This document shows positions 43,530 through 51,859 of a DNA stretch of 64,000 nucleotides, one piece after another. Position 1 is the first letter of the stretch; every line of letters begins with the position of its first letter. The DNA is taken from assembly GCF_019263705.2 (NCBI RefSeq), contig NZ_JADQDK010000001.1:2480001-2544000 (forward strand), read 5' to 3'. Under the pieces are notes generated by a model, which saw only the letters and a program-made list of their open reading frames with translations, was not told the origin of the DNA and did not search any database. The position numbers and the translations under genes were made by a program. This DNA is from Pseudonocardia abyssalis. GTDB lineage: Bacteria; Actinomycetota; Actinomycetes; Mycobacteriales; Pseudonocardiaceae.

Positions 43530-44453
43530 TCATCGCGCATCGTCGCTCGCGGTCGGGAACCCACCGGCGCGGCCGAGCAGCGCAGGCGGGTCGATCCCGA
43601 GGAGGCCGCACACCCACGTCCCGGCCAGTGCAGCCGCCGCGAGGTCCACCCCGGTGCCGACGCCCATCCTCTCGAGGAGGTACACGAGGTCCTCGGTGGC
43701 GATGTTGCCGGTGGCGGCCGGTGCGAACGGGCAACCGCCGATCCCGCCGAGGCTCGCATCGAGGAGGCGGACGCCGGCCTGTACCGCGGCGACGGCGTTC
43801 GCGTACCCGGTGTTGCGCGTGTTGTGGAAATGGAAGCGCAGCGGTGTGCCCGGCGCGTTCGCGGCCGACTGCTCGGCGAGCTCGGCGACCTGCGTCGGCA
43901 CACCCACCCCGACCGTGTCGGCCAGCGCGATCTCGGCCGGCCCCTCCCCCGCGACGCGCCGGACGACCTCGCCGACGCGAGCGGCGGCCACCTCGCCCTC
44001 GAACGGGCACCCGAAGGCCACCGCCACGGTCACGGTCGCCGGCATCCCCGCCGAGTGCGCGACCCCGGCGATCTCCCGCCACACCGCCACGCTCTCCTCC
44101 GACGTGACGCCCTGGTTGCGCCCGCCGAAGGTGTCGCTGGCGACCACGACGGCGTTCAGCTCGTCCACCCCGGCGGCGACGGCCCGCTCGGCACCGCGGC
44201 GGTTGAGCACGAGCCCGGCGTAGCGGACCCCGTCGACGCGTGGGACGCCGGCCATCACGGCCTCCGCGTCCGCCATCTGCGGGACCCTCCCGGGATGGAC
44301 GAACGAGACAGCTTCGATGCGGCGCAGGCCTGCGGCGATCGACCGCTCGACCAGCTCGATCTTGGCAGCGGTGGTCAGCAGGGCGTCCTGGTTCTGCAGC
44401 CCGTCCCGCGGTCCCACCTCGATGATCTCCACGGCGGTGTCCGGTGCGCTCAT
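43530..44453 (-). CDS. Hydroxymethylglutaryl-CoA lyase-like enzyme
   Basis: 307 residues, the standard length of the DRE-TIM metallolyases of this type. The N-terminal VGPRDGLQNQD holds the catalytic Arg and metal Asp. The HFHNTRNTG strand gives the metal histidines, and the active-site loop signature GGIGGCPFAPAATGN is at about residue 245. The enzyme should cleave a 3-hydroxy-3-methylglutaryl-CoA-like thioester to acetyl-CoA and a keto acid. It is coupled to the RibBA-like gene by an ATGA overlap. The actual substrate may be a related tertiary alcohol CoA ester from this pathway. Confidence 0.87.
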   Translation of the reverse strand: MSAPDTAVEIIEVGPRDGLQNQDALLTTAAKIELVERSIAAGLRRIEAVSFVHPGRVPQMADAEAVMAGVPRVDGVRYAGLVLNRRGAERAVAAGVDELNAVVVASDTFGGRNQGVTSEESVAVWREIAGVAHSAGMPATVTVAVAFGCPFEGEVAAARVGEVVRRVAGEGPAEIALADTVGVGVPTQVAELAEQSAANAPGTPLRFHFHNTRNTGYANAVAAVQAGVRLLDASLGGIGGCPFAPAATGNIATEDLVYLLERMGVGTGVDLAAAALAGTWVCGLLGIDPPALLGRAGGFPTASDDAR

Positions 44454-45466
44454 CCGGACACCGCGGCGTGCCGGTCGTCCACCGGCGCCGCGGGCACCCC
44501 GAGATCGCCGAGGATCTGCGCGGTGACGAGTTCGGCAGTGCCGTCCGGGACGGCTCCACATCGGATCTCCCGCCCCGAGGCACCGCCCACGTACACGACC
44601 ACGCCACTGCCGTCGGCGGCCACGGCGGCCAACGCCGCCTCCAGCCGATCTCGGCAGCCGCACAGCCGGGAGCCGAAGACGTCACCGAGCCGGCACTCTG
44701 CGTGGAGCTCGACGCGCACCGCGCGGCCGGCTCCGACCTCCCCGAGCACCAGCGCGATGTGCTCGCTGCCGTCGAGCGTGCAGGAGTAGCCGATCGCGCG
44801 GAACGTGCCCTGCAGCGTCGGCAGAAGTGACTCGGTCGCCCGCACGACGTGCCGCTCGCCCCATCGGCGGTGGGCGACGACGTCGCCCACCGTGACCAGC
44901 GCCAGCCCGTGGACCAACGCGAACGCCGCGAGCTCTCGGGCCCGCGCCATCGCGCCCGGCCGCCGCACGGAGACGATCTCGCACAGCGCCGCCGCGGGCT
45001 GCTGCCCGGCGAGCCGCACCAGGTCGACGGCCGCCTCGGCGGGCTCGGCGCGGCCGAGCACCCCTCCCTCCGCGGCACGCAGCGGCAACACGTGACCCGG
45101 CCGGACCAGGTCACCCGCCACGGCAGCCGGGTCGGCGAGCAGTTGCAGCGTGCGGGCGCGGTCGCGGGCGGAGATGCCCGTGGTGATCCCGGTGCGGGCA
45201 TCGACCGTCACGGTGTGGGTGCGGCCCCGCTCCTGGCGGTCGGCCCCGTGCATGGGAGGTAGGCCGAGCCGCTCGCACGCTCCGCCCTGCAGCGCCACGC
45301 AGACGCACCCCGACGTGTGCCGCACCGTGAACGCGAGCAGCGCGGGCGTCGCCGCGGCGGCCGCGAAGACCAGCGTGCCCTCGCCGCGGTCGTCCACGAG
45401 CACGACCGGTCGGCCGGCCGCGAGGTCGACGAGCGCCGTGCCGATCCCGTGTCCTTCGACCATCAC
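44450..45466 (-). CDS. Divergent RibBA-like protein lacking canonical active-site residues
   Basis: 338 residues. The first 200 follow the RibB fold (VDDRGEGTLVFAA, FTVRHTSGCVCVAL, TVDARTGITTGISARDRA, GHVLPLRA). The rest starts like RibA, including the zinc motif AECRLGDVFGSRLCGC. However, the RibB RExE motif is degraded (RGEG), and the usual GHTEA histidine is replaced (EPAEA). The RibA catalytic GRGIG region is deleted, while the AQILGDLGV end is kept. It is therefore unlikely to make riboflavin and may have been recruited for another reaction or a binding role in the catabolic operon. Confidence 0.7.
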   Translation of the reverse strand: MMVEGHGIGTALVDLAAGRPVVLVDDRGEGTLVFAAAAATPALLAFTVRHTSGCVCVALQGGACERLGLPPMHGADRQERGRTHTVTVDARTGITTGISARDRARTLQLLADPAAVAGDLVRPGHVLPLRAAEGGVLGRAEPAEAAVDLVRLAGQQPAAALCEIVSVRRPGAMARARELAAFALVHGLALVTVGDVVAHRRWGERHVVRATESLLPTLQGTFRAIGYSCTLDGSEHIALVLGEVGAGRAVRVELHAECRLGDVFGSRLCGCRDRLEAALAAVAADGSGVVVYVGGASGREIRCGAVPDGTAELVTAQILGDLGVPAAPVDDRHAAVSG

Positions 45467-46713
45467 ACGACCCCTCTGCTGCGCAGCCTGCCGAGCTCCT
45501 CGGCACCGATGCCGAGCAGGCGTCCGAACACCTCGTCGTTGTCCTCGCCCAGCTCCGGCCCCAGCCGCGACACCCGCCCCGGCGTGTCCGACAGCTTGGG
45601 GACGACGTTCTGCACGGGGAACTCGCCCAGCTGCCGATGCACGAGCCGCACGACCGCATCCCGCGCGGCCACGTGCTCGTCGGCCAGCACGTCCTCCGCC
45701 GTGTACGCAACCCCGGCCGGCACGCCGCCGTCGTGCAGGCGGCGCAGCAGGTCGTCGGTGGGCAGGCCGGCCGACCAGCCGGCGACGATCGCGTCGAGCT
45801 CGGCGGCGTGTTCACCGCGGGCGCCGTGGTCGGCGAAGCGCGGGTCGGTGGCCAGCTCCGGCCGGCCCATGGCCTCGCAGAGTCGCTCGAACACGGTGTC
45901 GCGGTTCGCCGCGATGAGCACGTCGGCGCCCTCGGCGCTCGGATAGACGTTGCTCGGCGCGATTCCGGGGAGGACGGCCCCGGTCCGCTCCCGGCGGATC
46001 CCGCCGACCTCCCACTCGGGCAGCAGGCACTCCATCATGGCGAGGACCGCCTCGTAGATCGCCGAGTCGACCACCTGGCCGCGTCCCGTCGTCTGCCGCG
46101 CGAACAGCGCCATGACCGCGCCGAGCGCGGCGAACGTGCCGGCCAGCGAGTCGCCGATGGAGATGCCCGCCCGGCTCGGCGGCCGGTCCGGCTCTCCGGT
46201 GACGTAGCGCAGCCCGCCCATCGCCTCGCCGACGGAACCGAAGCCCGCGCGGTGGGCGTAGGGCCCGGACTGCCCGTAGCCCGTGACGCGCACGAGCACC
46301 AGCCTCGGGTTGATCCGCTGCAGCTCGTCGAAGCCGAGGCCCCAGCGCTCCAGCGTGCCCGGCCGGAAGTTCTCCACGAGCACGTCGGAGCGCGCCACGA
46401 GCTCGCGCACGAGAGCCTGGCCGTCGGCGTCGCGCAGGTTGCAGGTGACCGACCGCTTGTTGCGCGCGATCACCGGCCACCACAGCGACCGACCACGGTC
46501 GTCGGTGCGCCACTGCCGCATCGGGTCCCCGCGCACCGGATCCTCGATCTTGATCACCTCGGCGCCGAAGTCTCCGAGCAGCTGCCCGCAGAACGGGCCG
46601 GCGATGAGCGTGCCGGCCTCCAACACCCGCACCCCGTCCAGCGGCCCGCGCATCGCTCCCTCGCTGTCCGAGGTCGGCGCTGCGGACGGTTGCTGCGTCG
46701 ATCGCTCGCTCAC
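45463..46713 (-). CDS. Class III (CaiB/BaiF-type) CoA transferase
   Basis: 416 residues of the formyl-CoA transferase family. N-terminal GVRVLEAGTLIAGPFCGQLLGDFGAEVIKIE, catalytic aspartate in RAGISIGDSLAGTFAALGAV (about 195), and ENFRPGTLERWGLGFDEL are all typical. The enzyme transfers CoA between carboxylic acids, probably activating a pathway acid before cleavage by the lyase encoded nearby. The GTG start overlaps the MBL gene. An ATG 20 codons in (MRGPLDGVRV) is an equally good start. Confidence 0.9.
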   Translation of the reverse strand: MSERSTQQPSAAPTSDSEGAMRGPLDGVRVLEAGTLIAGPFCGQLLGDFGAEVIKIEDPVRGDPMRQWRTDDRGRSLWWPVIARNKRSVTCNLRDADGQALVRELVARSDVLVENFRPGTLERWGLGFDELQRINPRLVLVRVTGYGQSGPYAHRAGFGSVGEAMGGLRYVTGEPDRPPSRAGISIGDSLAGTFAALGAVMALFARQTTGRGQVVDSAIYEAVLAMMECLLPEWEVGGIRRERTGAVLPGIAPSNVYPSAEGADVLIAANRDTVFERLCEAMGRPELATDPRFADHGARGEHAAELDAIVAGWSAGLPTDDLLRRLHDGGVPAGVAYTAEDVLADEHVAARDAVVRLVHRQLGEFPVQNVVPKLSDTPGRVSRLGPELGEDNDEVFGRLLGIGAEELGRLRSRGVV

Positions 46714-47378
46714 CACCCCCGCTCCCGCCACTCGGGCAGGTGCGGCCGCTCGGTCCCGAGCGTGGTGTCGCGCCCGTGGCCGGGATAGACCCACGTGTCG
46801 TCGCCGAGCACGTCGAACAGGCCCGCCTCGACACCGTCCAGCAGGGCGGTGAACAGGGCGGGCTCGCCGTGGGTCTTGCCGACGCCGCCCGGGAACAGTG
46901 CGTCGCCGGTCCAGACGTGGTGTGCCCCGCCGGGCTCGCTGTAGACGAGCGCCAGCGACCCGAGGGTGTGACCGACCAGGTGCACGGCCCGCAGCAGGAC
47001 CTCGCCGACGCGCACCTCGTCGCCGCCGCGGACGGGTGTGTCGGTCGGCACGGGGATGCCGACGGTGTCGGCGGGATGCGCCAGCGTCGTGGCCCCCGTC
47101 CGCTCCACCACCTCGGCGAGGGCGCCCCAGTGGTCGAAGTGGAAGTGGGTGGTGAGCACCCGGCCCAACCCGGCCGGCCCGATGAGGTCGAGCAGCGTGT
47201 CGGGCTCCGCCGCGGCGTCGATCAGGAGCCGCTCGCCCGTGGCCGTGCACTCCAGCAGGTAGGCGTTGTTGTCGTAGTCCCCCACGGCCACCTTGGTGAC
47301 GCGGAGGCCGCGGAGCTCGCGGCGGGCGGGCGGCCCTCCGACCGTCACGTCGCCGGAGTAGGCGGGGCCCGCCGTCAC
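46710..47378 (-). CDS. Metallo-beta-lactamase-fold hydrolase (glyoxalase II-like)
   Basis: 222 residues. The metal-binding THFHFDHWG motif is followed by VGHTLGSLALVY, TGDALFPGGVGK and a terminal YPGHGRDT, the classical order of glyoxalase II-type hydrolases. It probably hydrolyses a thioester or lactone intermediate. The GTG start overlaps the stop of the citrate-synthase-like gene. Confidence 0.82.
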   Translation of the reverse strand: MTAGPAYSGDVTVGGPPARRELRGLRVTKVAVGDYDNNAYLLECTATGERLLIDAAAEPDTLLDLIGPAGLGRVLTTHFHFDHWGALAEVVERTGATTLAHPADTVGIPVPTDTPVRGGDEVRVGEVLLRAVHLVGHTLGSLALVYSEPGGAHHVWTGDALFPGGVGKTHGEPALFTALLDGVEAGLFDVLGDDTWVYPGHGRDTTLGTERPHLPEWRERGW

Positions 47379-48166
47379 CGCCGGGCCTCGTAGGTCGCCG
47401 CACGCTCCGCCATGTGCCACAGCGTGCGGCCCATCGGGGCGCGCGCCTCCTCCGCGAGGTGTCCGACCACGCCCGCGGCGCGCGACACGACCGCGACGCC
47501 GCGCAGTACCGCGGTGTCGATCGCGAGGTCGGAGAGGAGCGCGCCGCAGGCCCCGCCGGCGTTGAGCGCCAGCTGCCTGCCCGACGGCGACGTGGCCCGC
47601 TCCTGCACGCGCAGCATCAGCCGCGTGTGCGGCCCGAGCAGGTCGTGCTCGCGGGCCAGTGCCAGCAGGCGCGCGGTGCGGGGGTCGCCGTCCTTGTGGA
47701 AGGGGTGCCCGAGGCCCGGGATCCGGGCCCCCCGGCCGCGATGGTCCTCGATGATCTCCGCCGCCATCCTCTCGAGTTCCTCCTCGCCCGTGTCCGGGGT
47801 CGGGCCCGCGGCGGTGAGCACGCGGCCCGCGTCCTCGAACACCCCGAGGAACACCGACCCCGCGCCGAGCACGCCGGCCGCGATCGCGCCCTGGATCGCA
47901 TCCGGCGCGCCCGTGTAGGTGAGCCGTGCGGCCAGCGCGGTGGGTGTGAGGCCGTGGTCGGCGAGCGCCACGAGCACGGCGTTGAAGATCCGCGCCTCGC
48001 CCGCCGTGGGCAGCCGGCCGGTGATGAGCAGGTAGAAGACGCTGCCGAAGTCGACCTCGCCCATCAGCTCGCCGGCGAGGTCGTAGCCCTGCACCCAGAT
48101 GTCGTCGGCCGTGGAGCGCCCGATCGACGTGGTCATCGGAGGCATGTCGGTGTCGAAGGTCGTCAT
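47375..48166 (-). CDS. Citrate synthase-like / citryl-CoA lyase-type enzyme
   Basis: 263 residues, much shorter than citrate synthases (about 380-430) and close to the short citryl-CoA lyase type. Active-site-like signatures include GYDLAGELMGEVDFGSVFYLL near the start and GLGHPFHKDGDPRTARLL (about 160-177), which holds the catalytic histidine region. It should form or break a carbon-carbon bond beside a carboxylate, releasing acetyl-CoA. Together with the CoA transferase it suggests activation then cleavage of a citrate- or citramalate-like acid. It starts at ATG 48166. Confidence 0.8.
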   Translation of the reverse strand: MTTFDTDMPPMTTSIGRSTADDIWVQGYDLAGELMGEVDFGSVFYLLITGRLPTAGEARIFNAVLVALADHGLTPTALAARLTYTGAPDAIQGAIAAGVLGAGSVFLGVFEDAGRVLTAAGPTPDTGEEELERMAAEIIEDHRGRGARIPGLGHPFHKDGDPRTARLLALAREHDLLGPHTRLMLRVQERATSPSGRQLALNAGGACGALLSDLAIDTAVLRGVAVVSRAAGVVGHLAEEARAPMGRTLWHMAERAATYEARR

Positions 48167-48171
48167 CGGGC

Positions 48172-48669
48172 TCAACCGGCCGACGACGTCTCCCGCACGG
48201 CGGGAACGGGGTCGGCGTCGTCGAACCACGGGTCGGCGTCGAGGTCGCGGGCGGGCACCGAGAACTCGATGGAGATGCCGTTGGGGTCGGTGGCGTAGAC
48301 CGACCGGAGCAGGCCGTGGTCGACGACCTCGCTGACGTCGGCGCCGGAGTCGGTCAGGCGCTTGCGCAGGTTCTCCAGGTCCTCATCGGAGTCGACGCTG
48401 ATCGACACGTGGTCGAACTGGATGCCCGAGGCGGGGACTCCGGAGTCCTTGCGGGCGGGCAGCTCGACGTCCTTCCACTCGAAGAACGCGATCGAGGCGC
48501 CGCGGCCGATGCTCAGGAAGTAGTGGCGGTGCGGGTAGTTCTCATCGCGGTTGCCGGTCGTGCCGACCAGCGGCATGCCCAGCACGTCGCGGTAGAACCG
48601 CACCGTCTTGTCCATGTCGTCGGTGACCAGCGCGAGGTGGTTCAGGCCGGCGAAGTTGATGGCGGTCAT
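48172..48669 (-). CDS. VOC (glyoxalase/dioxygenase superfamily) protein
   Basis: 165 residues with one pair of beta-alpha-beta modules. Candidate metal ligands are His in LNHLALVTDD, Glu in AFFEWKD, His in FDHVSISVD and Glu in GISIEFSV. It could isomerise, cleave or epimerise a pathway intermediate (for example like methylmalonyl-CoA epimerase). The start is ATG 48669 with GGAGG upstream, rather than an ATG five codons earlier. It is the first gene of the minus arm. Confidence 0.8.
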   Translation of the reverse strand: MTAINFAGLNHLALVTDDMDKTVRFYRDVLGMPLVGTTGNRDENYPHRHYFLSIGRGASIAFFEWKDVELPARKDSGVPASGIQFDHVSISVDSDEDLENLRKRLTDSGADVSEVVDHGLLRSVYATDPNGISIEFSVPARDLDADPWFDDADPVPAVRETSSAG

Positions 48670-49015
48670 CGTGTCCTCCTGCATGTGCGGCGGAGCGGGT
48701 GGGCCGGGCCCCGGGCGGCCGGACGGTCACAGGGGCCGGAGCGGGCTCGAGGGCAGCTCGGGAACGGCGACGGCCGTCCCAGCGACGGTGCTGATTGTAT
48801 GCGAGCTTCGGTTGAGGACACAAGTACTGGGCGGCTACAAGTCGCCCTCGATCACTCGGATTCGACGGTAATTCCAGCTCAGCTGGCATACGAAGCCGTG
48901 GCCTTGGACGCCAGGAGCGTCAGGGGAGATCATCGCTTGTATCCAATCAAGGTTCCGCCACCCCGGATCCTCGTGATGGGATGATGCCCGGAGCATCAGC
49001 TAGAGGAGGTCGGAG
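48670..49015. promoter_or_regulatory. Divergent control region of the two catabolic arms
   Basis: The 346-base gap between the VOC gene and GntR regulator 2 contains TTGTATCCAA (48937-48946), close to a palindromic TTGTATACAA, and a half-similar ATTGTATGCG near 48794. Such TTGTATACAA-like sites are typical for FadR-subfamily regulators. A GAGGAGGT ribosome site precedes the regulator at 49016. Confidence 0.55.
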
Positions 49016-49705
49016 ATGGCGAGGTCGGCCCGGGCGGTCGCGTACGAGGTGCTGCAGCGCGGCATCGCGAGTGGCGAGTACCCCCCCGGGAGCTGGCTGC
49101 GCGAGGAGGATGTCGCCGCCGCGGCGGGAGTGAGCCGCACTCCCGTGCGCGAGGCGCTGCACCGGCTGCAGGCGGAGGGTCTCGTGCAGATCCTGCGCAA
49201 CCGGGGGGCCGTCGTCGTCGGATGGACGGCTCGGGACCTCGACGACATCTACGACCTCCGCGTGCTGCTCGAGGGCTACGGCGTACGCCGGGCCGCCCAG
49301 GCCCGCGAGAACGTCGACTTCGACGGTCTGCGCGCCATGTGCACCGAGATGGAGCTGCTCCTGCCAGGGGCGGCCGAGCCGGAGCTGCAACGCATCGGCG
49401 GCCTGTGCATCGACTTCCACGTCACGCTCAACCAGGCCTCGCAGAACCGCCAGCTCATCGCGATCATCCCGACGCTGCTGGCCACCCCGTTCGTCCGCGA
49501 GGCGTTCCACCACCACACGCACCACGACCTCGAGCGGGCCTTCGCCTTCCACCGCGAGATCCTCGAGGCCCTGGAAGAGGGCGACGGTGAGTGGGCCGAG
49601 GGCGTCATGCGGGCCCACCTGCGGGCCGGGCGCCGGTCGCTGCGACAGATGGAGCAGGAGCAGCGCACGTCCGACGTGGGCGACCCGGGCCGCGCCAGCG
49701 CCTGA
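49016..49705 (+). CDS. GntR-family (FadR subfamily) regulator 2
   Basis: 229 residues: winged helix at about 8-70 (GSWLREEDVAAAAGVSRTPVREALHRLQAEGLVQ) and FCD domain behind. It is highly similar to regulator 1 at 42810. It is encoded first in the plus arm and diverges from the minus arm, so it is well placed to repress both. Putative binding sites lie on both sides of the gene. Confidence 0.9.
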   Translation: MARSARAVAYEVLQRGIASGEYPPGSWLREEDVAAAAGVSRTPVREALHRLQAEGLVQILRNRGAVVVGWTARDLDDIYDLRVLLEGYGVRRAAQARENVDFDGLRAMCTEMELLLPGAAEPELQRIGGLCIDFHVTLNQASQNRQLIAIIPTLLATPFVREAFHHHTHHDLERAFAFHREILEALEEGDGEWAEGVMRAHLRAGRRSLRQMEQEQRTSDVGDPGRASA

Positions 49706-50202
49706 CGCGGCGGCAGATCGTACACAACTCCTGTCGGGCTGCCTGCGCCCGCGAACCGTCGTGCACGGCGGTTCGTACACATCTCGACGCGCCCCACCGG
49801 TGCCAAGGACTGCACACCCACCCACGGCGATCTCGCCGTCCAGCGTGCGGTAAGCGGCTCGCTCGACGTACCTTCGTGCTGCTCACAGGGGTGATTGCAC
49901 CAGCGATCGACCCCATGTTGCGCACTGGCGAACGATGGAATGCGGCGATTCCGACGACACCCTTGACGCATCCTGAGCAGCGCCGCTACCGTCCGGTCGT
50001 ATACAAAGCCACGTGAGCAGTTGTGGCTCCGGACACAGCCGGAGCCCCGACCGCCCGGCGGGCGCTCGATCTCGGATGCACATCCTCCCGACATCGCCGC
50101 GCCTCCTCGATCGATAGACACCCCCGGGCCGATGCCCGGGTGAGTGCCGCTGCGCCCGAACCGGGGCGATCCCGTCCCGGCGCGTCCACGAAGGAGTGGG
50201 AC
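49706..50202 (+). promoter_or_regulatory. Promoter and GntR-type operators of the monooxygenase arm
   Basis: A -35 TTGACG (49963-49968) and -10 TACCGT (49987-49992) are 18 bases apart. TCGTATACAA (49997-50006) lies at the expected transcription start. Related sites are TCGTACACAA (49718-49727) and TCGTACACAT (49773-49782). The region otherwise has no gene, and the frame that could extend the monooxygenase upstream from 50023 is low-complexity. Confidence 0.65.
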
Positions 50203-51402
50203 ATGACTGACGTGGCCGACCGGCCGACCACCATCCCGACCGGCACCGAGCTCGTGCAGCGCGCGGCGGACCTGGTACCCCTGCTGCGGGCCAACGCCGC
50301 GCAGGCCCACGCCGAGCGCCGGCTCCCCGCGGAGAACCTGCGAGCCCTCGAGACGTCGGGGATCCTCCGGGCCACCCGCGCCGTGGAGTACGGCGGATCC
50401 GAGATCGACAGCCACTCGAAGATCGCCATGTTCGGGGAGCTGGCCCGCGGGTGCGGCTCCACCGCGTGGGTGGCCACCCTCTACTCCGACGCCGACTTCA
50501 TCGTGTCGCACTTCCCCGACGAGGTGCAGCGGGAGATCTTCAGCGACCCGAACGTCCACTGCACCGCCACGCTGGTGCCGACCGCCCGTGCCGAGCGCGA
50601 CGGCACCGGGTTCCGCGTCAACGGCAAGTGGCCGTTCAACACGGGCTGCCTGGACGGCACCTGGGTCGCCGAGCCCGCCGTGGTCGAACTCGAGGCGGGC
50701 AAGCCCGAGGTCTGCCTGTTCCTCATGCCCTACGCCGAGCTGACGATCCTGGACGACTGGCACGTCAGCGGGCTGCGCGGCACCGGCAGCAACAGCGTCG
50801 TCGGGGAGAACGTCTTCGTCCCCGAGGAGCGCATGCTGCGTCTCGAGGAGTTCAAGCTGGGCCACGGGCGCAGCGAGCAGAACAAGGACCGGCCGATCTT
50901 CCGGATCCCCGCGGTCCCGTACGTGCTCACCAGCGGCGGTGCCACGTTCCCCGGCCTGGCGAAGGCGGGGATGGAGCTGTTCCTGGAGCGCCTGCCCACC
51001 CGCGGCCCGATCGCCTACACCGGCTACGGGCAGCGCAGCGAGGCGCCGATCACGCACCACCACGTGGCAGAGGCGTCGATGAAGATCCGCTCCGGCGACC
51101 ACCTGATGTCCGGGGCCGCCGACATCGTCAGCCGGCACGCGCAGAGCGGCGAGCCCTACGAGGCGGGTGAGATCCCCGAGATCTGGGGCATGGTCTCCTA
51201 CTCCACGCGGCTCTACGGCGAGGCGATCGAGACGCTGCGCCAGGCCAGCGGGGCCAGCGGCATCCACGAGAGCCAACCCATCCAGCTCGTCTCGCGCGAC
51301 GCCCAGGCGCTCGCGACGCACGCGGTGATGATGCCGACCACCGGCATCGAGATCTACGGGCGCTCACTGTGCGGGCTCTCGCCGAACACCCCGATGCTGT
51401 GA
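50203..51402 (+). CDS. Flavin-dependent monooxygenase 1 (HsaA-like, acyl-CoA dehydrogenase fold)
   Basis: 399 residues with the fold of acyl-CoA dehydrogenases. Characteristic segments are LARGCGSTAWVATLYSD (about 85-101), VNGKWPFNTGCLDG, DDWHVSGLRGTGSNSVV (about 185-201) and the C-terminal ASGASGIHE...PTTGIEIYGR. These are typical of two-component, reduced-flavin hydroxylases such as HsaA and the 4-hydroxyphenylacetate C2 enzyme, which oxidise phenols with FMNH2 or FADH2. The flavin reductase at 56782 is the likely partner. The ATG at 50203 has AAGGAG upstream. Confidence 0.85.
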   Translation: MTDVADRPTTIPTGTELVQRAADLVPLLRANAAQAHAERRLPAENLRALETSGILRATRAVEYGGSEIDSHSKIAMFGELARGCGSTAWVATLYSDADFIVSHFPDEVQREIFSDPNVHCTATLVPTARAERDGTGFRVNGKWPFNTGCLDGTWVAEPAVVELEAGKPEVCLFLMPYAELTILDDWHVSGLRGTGSNSVVGENVFVPEERMLRLEEFKLGHGRSEQNKDRPIFRIPAVPYVLTSGGATFPGLAKAGMELFLERLPTRGPIAYTGYGQRSEAPITHHHVAEASMKIRSGDHLMSGAADIVSRHAQSGEPYEAGEIPEIWGMVSYSTRLYGEAIETLRQASGASGIHESQPIQLVSRDAQALATHAVMMPTTGIEIYGRSLCGLSPNTPML

Positions 51403-51833
51403 GCGCCGACGCCCTCACCGTGTTCACCCGGTGGTACGACGCCCACGAGGCCGGGGACGTCGCCGCCCTGCGCGAGGTGTTCGCCGACGACGTCGAGGTG
51501 CACTCGCTGTTCCGCACGGAGCCTGCCCGTTCGCCCGACGCCGCGGTGGCGCACTTCCTGCGCACCACCACCGAGACGTTCGCCGGCCTCGCCATGGGGC
51601 TCGTGTCGACCCCGGCCGCCGCGGCGAACGGGGCGGTGCTCGCCGAGGTCGTGTTCACCGGGGCGTTCACCGGTGAGCTCGGCTGGCGCGGGCGCGTGCA
51701 CCGGGGCGCGGGCCAGCGCTTCTCGCTGCCCGGCGTCGTGGTGATCCGCACCCGCGACGGCGCGGTCACCTCGGTGAAGACGCTGTACGACCGCGACGAC
51801 TGGCTGCGCCAGATCGACGTTCCCACCTGCTGA
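51399..51833 (+). CDS. SnoaL/NTF2-like protein 1
   Basis: 144 residues. TVFTRWYDAHEAGDVAALREVFADDVEVHS is the standard N-terminal helix-strand pattern of SnoaL-like polyketide cyclases and dehydratases, and VVVIRTRDGAVTSVKTLYDRDDW ends it. It may cyclise, isomerise or dehydrate a hydroxylation product. The GTG start overlaps the monooxygenase stop by four bases. Confidence 0.78.
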   Translation: MSADALTVFTRWYDAHEAGDVAALREVFADDVEVHSLFRTEPARSPDAAVAHFLRTTTETFAGLAMGLVSTPAAAANGAVLAEVVFTGAFTGELGWRGRVHRGAGQRFSLPGVVVIRTRDGAVTSVKTLYDRDDWLRQIDVPTC

Positions 51834-51859
51834 CCCGACACACACCGAAGGAGTCCACC

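Noticed and set aside
42579..44789. 736-codon plus-strand frame
   Set aside because: Runs opposite the GntR and HMG-CoA-lyase-like genes; composition is typical of a third-position GC shadow.
44450..45466. Annotation as functional ribBA for riboflavin synthesis
   Set aside because: Key residues of both activities are missing and the RibA catalytic region is deleted, so only a RibBA-like call is supported.
49276..51321. 681-codon minus-strand open frame opposite the GntR gene and monooxygenase 1
   Set aside because: High-GC antisense shadow: no domain, low-complexity Arg/Gly/Ala content, and the plus strand carries clear families.
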